Shown: positions 11,233 through 23,297, counted from the first letter of the stretch. The stretch: 64,000 nt of DNA from Stictocephala bisonia (GCA_035578905.1 JAQJVL010000325.1:476198-540197); one strand, 5' to 3'. Notes: a model not told the origin generated them from the letters alone. Made by a program: numbers and translations.

Positions 11233-12417
11233 ACTACTGAAGTGTTTCATTTATCTATAAAATCATGTTTAAAACTAAGGAACTGTGCAGGTAACAATTT
11301 TGGAAATTTTTTATTACTAATTTGAGTGGAAAATGAACTTAGTCTCACTACTCACACTCATTTATTTACTAAACCCTCCATTACTAAGGAACGATTTTAC
11401 CTACAAAGCTCATATTGGTCTAAGAACTCTCGGAGAAGCTCTTTCATATGCCTCTTTGATCACTCAAATTGGCTGAGTTTGAGAAAAGTTATACAGTACA
11501 TTAATCGTTCTCCTTAGGCCGAGCTCCCCCCACCCCCACAACCATGTCCTTTGTGAAGTGAGTTTGATAGTACGGCTTTCAATGAGTGAAACTATTAAAA
11601 CACAATTGTATTTTACAATTACTGTTATAACTATAAAGCCTGTCTAATTTATTACAGTCTAATAAATAAATAAATAAATAAATATATATATTTATATATT
11701 TATTTATTTATTTACTAATTATAGGCTATATTTTGTCAAAGATATATTTTGCTTATAAAAAGTTGATATTATACTATACCAGCCGACATCGCTTGATTCA
11801 TTACAGGAGGTCCTCTAAACTTGCTTACCCTTCCCTCCGTAGTTCTCTCTAAACTATTACATCAATAGAAAAGCGCAGCCTGCTGCCGTTTACTTAGATA
11901 ACAAAGTTTTTAGTCTAGAAAACACTAGGAGTCTACTTTAGAGGGGTGAAAAGTAGTGCAAACATAAAAGAGTTAGTAGAAATTACCTAAAACATTTTAC
12001 AATGAAAAAATATTAAATCAGTCAAGCTTTTGTGTCATGTTAATATTTTTCGCACCAGCTGTTTGAAGCGAATTATTAAATTAATGTCAATAATTCCTCT
12101 TATGGAAAAAAGGAAATGCTGAGGGGATGTTCTAGAAATTTCGAGAAATACTTTCTTAGTGGGTCTCTATGATACAAAATATAACTTTGATCCAAATTTC
12201 ATTAAAATATGATCATTGGTTCCGGAGATTTCGTGATGAGAGAGTATAGTTTTGGATTTTATATACGTGTATTAAGATTGGTAACGTAATGTAAATACAC
12301 CTTTGATACGAAGTTTTGCTATGCACCGATACTACTAGGGTTTAATGATATGAAAATAAACCTCTTAATAAGTTTAAGTTTGAAAAGTACACCGATGCGA
12401 TTGACAAATAACAAACC
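11233..12417. other. Unannotated; AT-repeat palindrome and transposon-style spacer
   Basis: 11661-11714 is an (AATA)n...(TATT)n self-complementary microsatellite. 12105-12260 contains TTTCATTAAAAT followed by GGTTCCGGAGATTTCGTGA. This wording recalls non-coding parts of many arthropod repeats, from general memory and not from an alignment. Two 60-63-codon frames at 11143-11517 run over the R-hairpin arm and AT-rich DNA; neither is recognised. Confidence 0.45.
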
Positions 12418-12560
12418 TTCCCAGATCAAACAATGACCAGTGCTGTCAAAACACCGAGTTGAGCTGAGTGTACATCTAATTGACTCGGTTACAGTAAAAT
12501 CTACAACACCCCTCTGGACGATGTAATCGACAGTGTAACAGCACCAGTTGATTTAGCGAG
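12418..12560 (+). repeat. Dispersed repeat R7, copy 1
   Basis: About 140 bp resembling 41925-42070 in the same orientation. Shared words are CCAGTGCT, AAAACA, AATTGACTC, GTAAA and TACAACA, ending at ATCGACAGT. Element type unknown. Confidence 0.65.
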
Positions 12561-13111
12561 CAGTATAGTCGGTCTCATTCAGTGATATTTCAGGTTTTTA
12601 GAAAATATTGCTTTGAAAAATTCAAAATATTGACCTAAGTAGGTTAAATTAAGAGATTTTTAATCTAAAAATAGTTCTGGTAATAAATAATTGTATTGTA
12701 AATGAAATTTATTTTGAATAAGTTTTGTTTGTCGTATTTTTGTACGAGTAATATAGCACTAAAGTGTTATTCTAAAAATCGTGTTAGATATGTACAATTT
12801 AGCTTGTAGGTTTAATTTGAAGAGAGTATGTTTTTAATATTAATATTGTATATATAACTCGATGATGGGGATGATGGCTAGGAAAATATGAATGATCAGT
12901 ATTACAAAAGAAACAAGAAAGGAATATATAAAGAATTCTGTAAAAACACAGAGGCAATAACTATAGGGTAGTGTCTATTTGACAAATCAGGATGAATGCT
13001 GTAGGAATTTGGAAGGTGAGGGTCTAAAAAGATGTGAAAGACTAAAAGAAGATGCAATGATTTATTTTAAGATAACAAGAGAAAAACACATTGATACTGT
13101 ATATATATGTA
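12561..13111. other. AT-rich DNA, no feature seen
   Basis: Nothing recognised; purine-rich near 12900-13090. Confidence 0.5.
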
Positions 13112-13593
<482 letters not shown>

Positions 13594-13730
13594 GAAGATC
13601 ACGTGACCACTCACGTGGACAGACAATGAATACATTGTGGCTATTCGCTGCTTCATATACATAATGCATTGGTATTGGTGTTCGGCTGTAGTAGTTTGAA
13701 TAAAAATGTCTATCTATGTAACTGATAACA
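13594..13730 (+). repeat. Dispersed repeat R8, copy 1 (short)
   Basis: Third, internally deleted copy of the family at 32195-32392 and 37564-37775(-). Shared words are GTGGACA, CAATGAATACA, ATACATAATG, TTGGTGTTCGGCTGTAGT and TTGAATA. It lacks the segment corresponding to TCGTCCATTAATGG. Confidence 0.7.
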
Positions 13731-14381
13731 AGTTTGAATAACTGACAGAGAGACTGCACTTCCATACATTTAATTAAATAGTTACAAATACATTTATCAC
13801 CCTCAGTTTAACAGTAATATTAGTATGTGGTGATATATTTAACTAACAACATATAAAACAAACTGACGCTGACATTTGTATTTTGTACAATAGGATTTAT
13901 ATAAAGCAAAGTGAACCATTATTTATTTTTATGCAACAAAGTAAATATTAACTAGAAATTAACTTAACAATATTTGCATATTAATACAAATTTAGCCACT
14001 GAAATACTCCGATGTTGCTTACACTTATCGATAATTCATTATTTACTTAACTCATCCTAAGGTTTTTGTAAAGGATAACGTTTTTATAATTTAAGTAATA
14101 GAGTGTAATCATTATATCATTTTGGAAAAGCCATAAAATAAGAGTTGTTTTCTGACTGCAAATACAAATGTTGTTATTTTCTTACTATACTTATTTACTA
14201 TGCTTATTCTTACTAAATAGTGCTTTCGTACTGGAGAACATTTCGACTTTTACTTTAACACAATAAAACAGTAATTATGTGGTATGTCACTCGATTCTTT
14301 TGTTACGTTACAAATCAATTGAAAAGGTCCCTTAATTAGAATTGTCTATCCAGGAGAAAATAATTTGGATCTTTTCCGTTA
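13731..14381. other. AT-rich DNA, no feature seen
   Basis: No gene or repeat recognised. Confidence 0.55.
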
Positions 14382-14692
14382 ATTTTACCACTACTTTTTC
14401 CGTTAATTCACTACCACTTGATAAATATTCTATTGCTCTAAAAACTGTTCCCCAATCATTTTAGCGTACACTGTGTTATTCCTTCCACTAGGAATCCGAC
14501 ATCGCTGGCCTCATCTTATCGCTTTCCAAGAACTTACATACGGAGAGCGCATTCGGCGGTAAGCCAATCTTTGGATTTACCAGTTTGTGATCTATTTTAG
14601 TAGCACCTAACCAAACAACCTAAACTAACCTAACCGTAATTGTGATAAAAAATAGTGGTAGTGCAGTAACGGAAGTAGTAGTGATGGTGAAT
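14382..14692. mobile_element. Small non-autonomous element T1, copy 1 (MITE-like)
   Basis: About 310 bp with inverted ends. The left end has CCACTACTTTTTCCGTTAAT followed by TCACTACCAC. The right end has GTGGTAGTGCAGTAACGG followed by AAGTAGTAGTGATGG, its inverse. The interior (GGAATCCGACATCGCTGG, TTATCGCTTTCCAAGAACTT, GAGAGCGCATTC) is shared almost unchanged with 17958-18260. Short length, inverted ends, no ORF and a second copy fit a non-autonomous DNA transposon. Superfamily and target site were not determined. Confidence 0.75.
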
Positions 14693-15867
14693 CCAATATA
14701 TTTTTTTAAATCTACAGTACAGTATCCTCTCATTATAAACTATCAACGTTAGATATTAAAATATTACAATTAAATTATTATTTCACAATCCAATGGGAAT
14801 GGTTTCAGATTTTGAATTTAAGAACTTTATATTTTTTTCCTAACTACCCCCAGGTTTATAACATTCTTGTAATAAATCACACGTACTTTTACTTATGAAG
14901 TTACTATGCCACTAATTTTAAAGCTTACAAATAATATCCTATGTGTAATATTATGTTAAATATGTGTATGAGAGGCATGCTAGTCTCAACGGAAGTAAAT
15001 GTAACTACACCTGGGACAAGCACACTATTCAAGGTAGAAATAAATATGAAACTTAACACTATGCTTTTTATAACCATTCCACGATAACGCGACTGACATA
15101 GTCATTATATTCCACTATCCAGAGTGGGCATTTTCCCAAATGACCTTAAGTAATTATCAAGTTGAGCATACTCTCTTCTATATTTTTAATCAAATCAACC
15201 TCAACTTTTAATTTATATTTGGGGCTATTTTACGTGTTAACTAGCCTATATATTTTATTGCGTATAAAGTTGGGCAAGGATTGTGCAGCAGAAAACGTTT
15301 TTCCTTATATTACATTTAATTAAAATAGTCTATAAATTATTAATATAAATTAAAAATATATTGAACATTTACCAAGATTTTTATTTTCATGAGGGTACCG
15401 AAATGTTATAAAACCCATTGATTCGAAATATGTATTTAAAACTTACATATTACTTCAATAAAAAATATTTTGTTCACTTTCTATTAATCCTTAAAAAGTT
15501 ATTTGGTCTGTATCAAGACAGAACATTTTGTATGTAAGTTTTAAACCATAAACATCTGTTCAGTAACACAAGTTTAGGTCTTCAGTCTCAGAATTACTTA
15601 ATGGTTTCCAAGATTTATCTCTAAGTATCGGCCATAAGTATTTTATTGCAGTATTTAATTGTAAGTTATATTATTACTTACACTACAAGCGCAAAAATTA
15701 TATTTTTTTAAGCAAGTTGATTTCTTTATTTTGTAAAGATCCAGAACAAAAAAGTATAGGTAAATGAATACAAAGATACCTAAATGACTTTAATAAATTT
15801 CAAATAAGTTCAGTATTCCTTGAACATATAACTTAAATTCAGTTATACTGTTTTTGTGCTCATCATA
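14693..15867. other. AT-rich DNA, no feature seen
   Basis: No gene or repeat recognised. Confidence 0.55.
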
Positions 15868-15945
15868 ACAGCACAGTGGTATATGGCTTACCCACCCACC
15901 CATACACGTACGTTGATAACACACCTACCCTACCACCACAGTAAT
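15868..15945 (-). repeat. Dispersed minisatellite M, locus 3
   Basis: CAGTGGTAT, then ACCCACCCACCCATACACGT, then ACACCTACC and CTACCACCACAG: about two units on the C-rich strand. A 108-codon frame starts here (15856-16182) but has no recognised domain. Confidence 0.7.
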
Positions 15946-17108
15946 AGCAAGCAGCCTGTTATTAAAACAGATAAAACAGGTTATTTTTATCAATTATTGA
16001 AATCGAGATGTTTTTTATATAGATTTAAATATATTCTAATATACTTTAAAGATTTTCTTGGGAAATGTTTCGTTGAAAGGTTGGATTATCTCTCTTTACT
16101 TCTTCTCTTTTCCCTTAAAAAAATTAGCTATTGCTTTTGCGTCTTGCTCGGATGCCTTCTATCATCTAAGACGCATTCTTGATTAGGAAAGGGGAAGTTT
16201 GAAAATCTAAGTAGAATTCTGTCACGCCTTAAGTTAACTAGCCTGAAGTACCTACACGCGCACTGACTTATCAATGGCCGTCCTGTCCCTCATCGGCCAA
16301 GTAGGGGTTGAGGTTGTCAATATCGTTACTTTTATTGGCTCAGATTCAACACTAACTGACCAATATACTATTAGACCTACATCCTGGTAAATATAATCTC
16401 TGACAAATTAGCAGAAACACGTACAAAGCTATAACGAACACGTGTGCTATTAGCTGCTGGTGAGGAGTCATCATAATGTCTCCTGGTTTAAAAACATTTT
16501 CCACGTGTTTGTTTGATTGTTATATCGGTTCCAGCCAGTTTATATACTACTCTTGCTTTCAATGCCTCTCCATATAATTTAGGATCTAAAAAAAATAAGT
16601 ATTTTGGTAATTAGAATGCTCAATGAGTTTTCTCACGTATTCTTCAGTCACATCTAAGTTCTACTTGGTACATAACTTAAGGTTTAGGTAGGTAGGACTT
16701 TACTTACGTAGGAAATACTTATTTCTTTCTATGTAACGTATAAATAACAATTATATGTAATTTAAGAGGAAGTCCAACTCAGGTAAGCTGTATCAATGTT
16801 GGAGAGTTCTTTTAAAAGCACATACATACATATTAGTATATAAAAAACGAACGGTTTTTAAAGGGAATGATAAAATTCGATTGTTACAACCTGAAATGCA
16901 CAAAAGTGTTTAAAACACGTTCACCGCGTCACGAGATCCTATTTAAATTCACGAGAACCATTTAAATTCACATGCTGATTACATTCACATTTAATTCCTT
17001 ATGTGCGTTTGTGATATTTTTAATTAATTGTAATTAACGTATTGTTGCAGGAGTTGAACTCTATGGAATCATTTTTGTTTGTGAATTTAATAGTAACCTA
17101 AATATTAC
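15946..17108. other. Unannotated; GC-richer block at 16.2-16.5 kb
   Basis: 16,200-16,530 is less AT-rich than its flanks and contains two ACACGTGT/CCACGTGT words. No frame gives a recognisable protein, so it may be a decayed element or non-coding RNA. Near 16940-16980 TTTAAATTCAC occurs three times. Confidence 0.45.
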
Positions 17109-17172
17109 ACGAGATCTATAGCACCAGAGTAATAAGGTATTAGTTATATGCGGTATAACCTATAGATCTCGT
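17109..17172. repeat. 13-bp inverted repeat
   Basis: ACGAGATCTATAG (17109-17121) is exactly inverted as CTATAGATCTCGT (17160-17172), with a 38-base spacer. Both arms hold a BglII-type AGATCT. It lies directly beside the CpG-richer islet. Confidence 0.75.
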
Positions 17173-17199
17173 CAATCACATGGTAGACTAAACGTCAAT

Positions 17200-17640
17200 A
17201 ATAGCAAACAGATTGTCAGCTGTTGTTTGAAAGGCGGGAGAGTTGTTCCACGTGGTTGCTGAGTCGTCTGTTTATTTACAACATAACCTCAATTTATCAG
17301 CTGGAGTATAATTTACTACAGTACTTTCCGAGGCCTCGTGCTCATACGCTATATCTACAACCTGCATAGCACTTATGACCTCAGACACTTGATACTTCCA
17401 AAACAATAAACTAGAGTGCTCTATCTTCAATTGGTGATGTTGTGCGCTGAACTTCTTTTGCGCAACGAGATCTCGGGATTTCGTCCCGCACTGAATTGAT
17501 GGTATGGAACGAGACTCCGAGATCGCGTGACGCACAGGATGATTGGCCGAGAAATTATAACAACGCAGTGATCGAGTTAAAGCCCTTGTCGAGTTTAGTG
17601 GTTTGCCATTGGTTAGATATATGTATACCATTTTTGAGTT
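17200..17640 (-). other. CpG-richer islet with a 119-codon minus-strand frame
   Basis: This block is richer in GC and CpG than its surroundings. The minus strand holds an open frame of 119 codons (17272-17631), the longest in the window. It gives a basic N-terminal half with no domain, signal or membrane segment that I recognise. On the minus strand GGCCAATCATCC (CCAAT-like) precedes TTCAGTGCGGGACG, which could be an initiator. A CGGGA/TCCCG hairpin is adjacent, and the frame ends at TGTAAATAAA, which contains a poly(A)-signal-like hexamer. It may be a promoter with a first exon, or a solo LTR of a retroelement. I saw no flanking duplication to decide, and the coding status is unproven. Confidence 0.3.
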
Positions 17641-17957
17641 TTATGTGTTTAAAGTAAAACAACAAATAAATAAATATGCTTTATTCACTGTAATATTTAC
17701 AAACATACAGTACATACCGTACTGTTTAAAATAACAATAGTTTAACACAATACGAATCTAACTATGAATAAATAGGAAAATTGGAAAATAATATGTAAAT
17801 TAACTAACCTGTGAAAAATATAGAATTACTTAAAAGAGAAGCCTCCAAGTGTAAAGCCTGATTGGGGAAGATGTCGTGAGGTAGATTAAGAACAGATAAC
17901 AAAGCTACAAAATACTATCAATGAACATTGCAACTTTTGTTTGTATCTTTTCCTCAA
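17641..17957. other. AT-rich DNA, no feature seen
   Basis: Nothing recognised. Confidence 0.55.
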
Positions 17958-18260
17958 TTCACTACCACTACTTTTTTTGTTTCCTTCAATTCACTACCGC
18001 TTAATAAATATTCTATTGCTCTAAAAACTTCTATTGTTCCCTAATCATTTTTACGTCCACTGTGGTATTCCTTATCCGCTAGGAATCCGACATCGCTGGG
18101 CTTATCTTATCGCTTTCCAAGAACTTACGCATGGAGAGCGCATTCAGCGGTAAGTCAATAATTGGATTTACCAGTTTGTGATCAATTTTAGTAGCCTAAC
18201 ATAACCGAAATTGCGATACAAAGGAAGTAGTAGTAGTGAAGTAACAGAAAAAGTAGTGAA
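17958..18260. mobile_element. Small non-autonomous element T1, copy 2 (MITE-like)
   Basis: Second copy of 14382-14692, same orientation, 3.6 kb downstream. The ends are TTCACTACCACTACTTTTTT and AACAGAAAAAGTAGTGAA. The interior shares GGAATCCGACATCGCTGG, TTATCGCTTTCCAAGAACTT and GGATTTACCAGTTTGTGATC. The two copies differ in end length and by small indels. Confidence 0.75.
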
Positions 18261-19328
18261 AGAGAATTAACGGAAAAGGTCCTATTGTTTTATACTATTT
18301 TCCCTAAATATATGCTCACAAACTATACAAATTCGTAATATATATATAAAATAAAGAGCTATTACTTATTAACTAAATCATATACCTGACCATTAGGCAG
18401 TGCAGGTTGTCTGGAGTCCCGAAAGAACATCCCTCACATTACATTCGTAACAACGGGAACTATTGACTCCAGAAGATGCTAAAGTTTAATTATATGAAAC
18501 ACAACTTTAGGGCGTCATCAGTAATAATAAGTACGGTGCAAAAACAGGAACCTTAATCGAGAGTTGCCTGTATGTTATAAAATAAATGTCACCTTATAAC
18601 ACTTGGCACTGGACTTATCCGGACTAGAGGGGACATCTTTCAATGTTAGGGTACTTTACAGTCTAAGCTGGCCGACGACTGACAACTGATTGAATGGAGG
18701 GAGACATTAAACCAGCTTAAGTCACGTTGTAAACCCAGCTAAAATTACAAAGCACGCGTGTCAACCAGGCCTTAATTGGACGGAGACCAGTTCGTCAGAT
18801 TAGGTGTCTTACTTGTCTATAATGAAGTCTCCCCCCTCCCTCCACGGACTAAACATTTACACTCGCCGGAACGTTCTATAATGTTTTCATACGTACATTT
18901 TATTGTATTTCATGAAATGAAAACAATGGTTCATGCCAACCAATATTTTTGTATCGTTCAAATATACACAATACACGTAGAGATCAGTAAAAAAAAAAGA
19001 AATAAATAAAATAAAGTAGAAAGTTCACATATGTTAGTATATACAAAGTATATGTATGTGCAAGTAACACATCAACTTTTATTTATTTAATCCTAATCAA
19101 ACCTAACAATCCAAGGTGGAAGTGCTGACAACCTAATCTAGAAACCAGATTGGGCTTAGTAATAATCTGTAATAGTAATTTTATTGTAGGTCAAAACTAT
19201 GTAATCATTATCAAAGGTACGTTGCTTGTGTAAGTCTTTTTAGTTATAGACTTGATGGACAATCTTTAACGTTTGAGGGAGCATAACATATAAAACCCTA
19301 TTACAAACAGAAATATAAAGTTTGGGAA
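18261..19328. other. Unannotated; GC-richer block at 18.4-18.9 kb
   Basis: 18,390-18,880 is less AT-rich than neighbours but I recognise no protein in it. A 77-codon frame (18776-19009) has no known domain. The remainder is ordinary AT-rich DNA. Confidence 0.45.
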
Positions 19329-19670
19329 AACTGTAAATTGTGGTTGAATTTCAAACGATAAGCTTAAAAAACCTGTATAAGTTCTGTTTCACTTGTGATT
19401 TAAATAAATTGATGAGTAAATTGTTATTCATTATGCTCAAACACACTGAATAAGTGAAAACCATATAACATATGAGAATCACTATATTTTATTAAGAATC
19501 TTCTTAATAAAATATAGTGATTCTCATATGTTATATGGTTTTCACTTATTCAGTGTGTTTGAGCATAATGAATAACAATTTACTCATCAATTTATTTAAA
19601 TCACAAGTGAAACAGAACTTATACAGGTTTTTTAAGCTTATCGTTTGAAATTCAACCACAATTTACAGTT
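19329..19670. repeat. Perfect palindrome P1, 170-bp arms
   Basis: Arms 19329-19498 and 19501-19670 are, as far as I can read, exact reverse complements with a 2-base spacer (TC at 19499-19500). The outermost word is AACTGTA on the left and TACAGTT on the right. The right-hand TACAGTT is also the first word of palindrome P2, so the two structures overlap by 7 bp. No coding frame or known element was recognised. A perfect match implies a recent origin or an assembly artefact. Confidence 0.9.
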
Positions 19671-20882
19671 ATTGCTTTAATTAGGCTTTTTACATAGTTT
19701 TGTCTAATAAAAAAACATTGAACCTAAGAACACTTTAATTGAAATACAAATAAGTGACGGAACAGTATCGAATTCCTTTTAATAAGTAAAATTCAATCTT
19801 CTGAATTATTCTTTGTGCCAATTTTGGTGGATTGAAGTGAATTAGGGTTAAGGATTAGAAACCTGTGACGTCACGTGTCAATGGGAAACTTTTCATCAGG
19901 GACTAAACCCTCATCCAATCTCAAGGATCAACCTCCATGACTCTCTAATATGAAAAGGGGAAAGGGGGACGAGATTATTCGTGATAGCAAAAAGTAACTT
20001 TGTTTAATACGAGTATTGTTGAAAGAACAAATTAATTTTAGAACTAAACCAAAACGGTCAGTCCAACTTGCTTTAATAATATTTTTCTAGTGATATGTAG
20101 GTATATAAATGCACGAATAATGTTACATGTGATTCACAACATAATAAATGTTACTATCGTCTACTTTTATTAATTCTCTCTAACTTCATGCCTCTAATTA
20201 AAGTTAGGACTTTTTGCTGTGTGCAGCGTTGGATTTCCTGAATTGGTTAGGAGTTAAAGGAACGATCATCTATCTAATGATCGTTCCTTTAACTCCTAAC
20301 CAATTCAGGAAATCCAACGCTGCACACAGCAAAAAGTCCTAACTTTAATTAGAGGCATGAAGTTAGAGAGAATTAATAAAAGTAGACGATAGTAACATTT
20401 ATTATGTTGTGAATCACATGTAACATTATTCGTGCATTTATATACCTACATATCACTAGAAAAATATTATTAAAGCAAGTTGGACTGACCGTTTTGGTTT
20501 AGTTCTAAAATTAATTTGTTCTTTCAACAATACTCGTATTAAACAAAGTTACTTTTTGCTATCACGAATAATCTCGTCCCCCTTTCCCCTTTTCATATTA
20601 GAGAGTCATGGAGGTTGATCCTTGAGATTGGATGAGGGTTTAGTCCCTGATGAAAAGTTTCCCATTGACACGTGACGTCACAGGTTTCTAATCCTTAACC
20701 CTAATTCACTTCAATCCACCAAAATTGGCACAAAGAATAATTCAGAAGATTGAATTTTACTTATTAAAAGGAATTCGATACTGTTCCGTCACTTATTTGT
20801 ATTTCAATTAAAGTGTTCTTAGGTTCAATGTTTTTTTATTAGACAAAACTATGTAAAAAGCCTAATTAAAGCAATAACTGTA
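19664..20882. repeat. Perfect palindrome P2, 606-bp arms
   Basis: Arms 19664-20269 and 20277-20882 read as exact reverse complements around a 7-base loop (CTATCTA, 20270-20276). The arithmetic is consistent from loop to ends, so there are no indels, and I saw no mismatch. Each arm contains an overlapping TGACGTCA and CACGTG (19866-19877, mirrored at 20669-20680). No coding frame is present. The whole P1-P2 block is flanked by direct AACTGTA copies (19329-19335 and 20876-20882). If transcribed, it would give an RNA hairpin with about 600 bp of duplex. Confidence 0.92.
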
Positions 20883-21317
20883 TTTTATTTACCTAATTAA
20901 TTCATTGTCAAGTATAGTTACTTTTCTATATAATATTTTCACGCCAAGCATGAAAGCAAGGTACATGGTAAAATTTTCTTAGTCAATGGTCACAGCTCAT
21001 GCATACGGCCCACGTAAACTGGTAAGTGCATAATAAATGTATAACAAACTGACTTTTAACAGTGCATATGTAAAATATATACTTTTATCTCAGTTTGGAA
21101 TTACACTATAAATTGAAAAAGGTTGAATAATATTAAAAGTTTATCGATATATTGTATTTTACTTACTATTGGGGAGGTCCTTGTTCATATATTTTTATGT
21201 TACCTGTAAAAAAACATTGAAATTAATTATTTTATTACTTTCAAAAGAAAAATATAATAACTATAATAAAGATATTATTTTACGTGATGTGCACATGGAA
21301 TTGTGTGGTTGAATCCA
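20883..21317. other. AT-rich DNA, no feature seen
   Basis: Nothing recognised between the palindrome and the 23-bp array. Confidence 0.6.
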
Positions 21318-22125
21318 AGCAACCCTAGTCTATGCAACAGTTTCTCCCTAGCCTGCCCACCTGTTTCTACTTAGCCTCCACACATGTTTCTCCCTGGACC
21401 ACCCACAGGTTCCTCCCTGGCCTGCACAAATGTTTCTCCCTAGCCTCCACACGTTTTTCCCTGGACCACCCACAGGTTCCTCCCTGGCCTGCACAAATGT
21501 TTCTCCCTAGCCTCCACACGTTTTTCCATGGACCACCCACAGGTTCCTCCCTGGCCTGCAACAAATGTTTCTCCCTAGTTTGCCCACCTATTTCTGCCTA
21601 GACTCCACAGATGTTTCTTCCTGGACCTGGACCACCTGGTTCCTTCCTGGCCTGCACAAAACTTTTCTCCTAGCCTGTACTCAGGGGTCTCCTTGTCATA
21701 CACAAATATTTCTCCCTAGCCTGCCCACAGATTTTTCCCAAGCTTTTCCACAGTTTCAGCCCTGGCCTGCAAAAAATATTTCTCTCTAGCCTGCACAAAT
21801 ATTACTTCCTAGACTGCCCACATGTATCTCTTTGGCCTGCCTGCTTAACGGTTAGTCACTGGCCTGCTCCCAGGTATCTCTTTGGCCTGCACATTGATTA
21901 GTCCTTGGCTTGCACACATGTATCTTCGTGGCCTGCACACAGGTATCTCGTTGGCCTGCACAACGGTTAGTCCTTAGCCTGCTTACAGGCATCTCTTTGG
22001 CCTGCATATCGGTTAGTCCCTGGCCTGCACACAGGCATTTGCTTATCCTGAACTCTCGTTACGCCCTTGCTTTCACACGGGTATCTCCTAGGCCTGCACA
22101 CAGTTTACTTCATGGCTTCAGCGCT
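21318..22125. repeat. 23-bp C/T-rich minisatellite, ~33 degenerate copies
   Basis: The unit resembles TTTCTCCCTGGCCTGCACAC plus ATG, repeated about 33 times with strong divergence. The first third has a three-unit higher-order pattern (CTAGCCTCCACACG, then CTGGACCACCCACAGG, then CTGGCCTGCACAAATG). The last third shifts to TATCTCTTTGGCCTGCACA-like units. One strand is strongly pyrimidine-rich. Open frames on both strands (89, 74, 108 and 65 codons) arise because the unit is nearly stop-free; their 23-residue repeating peptides are not evidence for a protein. Confidence 0.9.
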
Positions 22126-23297
22126 GGTTTCTTTTTTATTACAATCAGTGATGGATTAGTTTTATTACAATATTTATCTTTCCATATACTGCCAAAATAT
22201 GCTATTCACTGTACCTTATGCTTATCTACAATTTAGTTTTGTTTGTGAACTAGATTTACATTTATTGGTTTTTTCGATCATAGATTGAAATTACATTTTT
22301 AATATGCTGAAATTTGGCCGTCAATGAGTTTGAAGTAATTAATTTAAATAGAGGTTTGGGATATTTTCGTATATTATAGCCCTATCAAAACGTGAAGTAG
22401 TTACAGATATACTCAGACAAAGAGTGAAGATCCAGTAGTTGAATGTGCAACATAAGTTGTACATTAAGTAGAAAGAAGCGACAAAGAGGTTTCTTGGTCT
22501 TTCACAAATAAAATGATCAGAACGATTTGTTTGTCCTAGTACAGAATAACACAAAGGAACGTAAACTAATATTAACTAAAATATTTCAGAATAAATGTTT
22601 AAATAGGAGAAAATAATATTAAATAAAACAAATATTAGATAACTCATTCTTAGTTTATCTAAAATTTTTCTCTTCATCAATATAGTGCAACAATTTGAGC
22701 ATCAACAGGATGTCTGGCTTGTCATTGAATCTAAAAGCAATTAATGTTGCAATCAAATTCCAATGTCTCCCATATTATTGTGAAGTTATTTGTTAATTCT
22801 ACATCACCATTTAGAATTAATAATTGTTCAGACCTTTGAATGTATATTTTTGTTTAATGGACGTCTCTCTTTATTAACAATTACGTAGAGTAAGTCTCGA
22901 AACTTTATAAAGAATCAAATTTAATCTAATTAAAATAAATATTTAATAGGAATAATTTCGTTTTATACAACGTTAGTAATACAAATTGAGGTGTAAGTTA
23001 ACATAATGTTATACATTTTTTCTTACAGTAAATTCAAAAAATTAAACTATTGATCTAAATAAAATGCATATAATTTTTCTCACAGTTTTCTCACTGACTG
23101 CTCTTTTAGTAAGCATAATTAAAACTTTTCCAAAAATTTAATTTTGCAACATTGGAATTGAATCCCAGCATATTACCTAAATGGTGTTGGCCTTGCATTA
23201 TAACTGACATATTCACATTTACAATGCAGTTTGTGATGAATGTGTGTAAGATTTTCGGAGAGATAGTTAAATAAAACGGACCAAATATAAAACTCTA
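22126..23297. other. AT-rich DNA, no feature seen
   Basis: No gene or repeat recognised. A 71-codon minus-strand frame (22339-22554) has no known domain. Confidence 0.55.

Noticed and set aside
14607..14635. CCTAA-like words as interstitial telomere repeat
   Set aside because: Irregular (CCTAACCAAACAACCTAAAC) and inside the T1 element; not a real (TTAGG)n array, and its counterpart at 18.2 kb is shorter.
17272..17631. 119-codon minus-strand frame as a confident gene
   Set aside because: No recognised domain, no verified splice or conservation evidence; kept only as a low-confidence islet.
20650..20672. CTGATGAAAAG in palindrome P2 as a hammerhead
   Set aside because: No GAAA partner with a plausible stem.
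21332..22236. Three repetitive plus-strand frames and one minus-strand frame as repeat proteins
   Set aside because: They are a by-product of a 23-bp stop-poor minisatellite; frames overlap on both strands and shift at indels.
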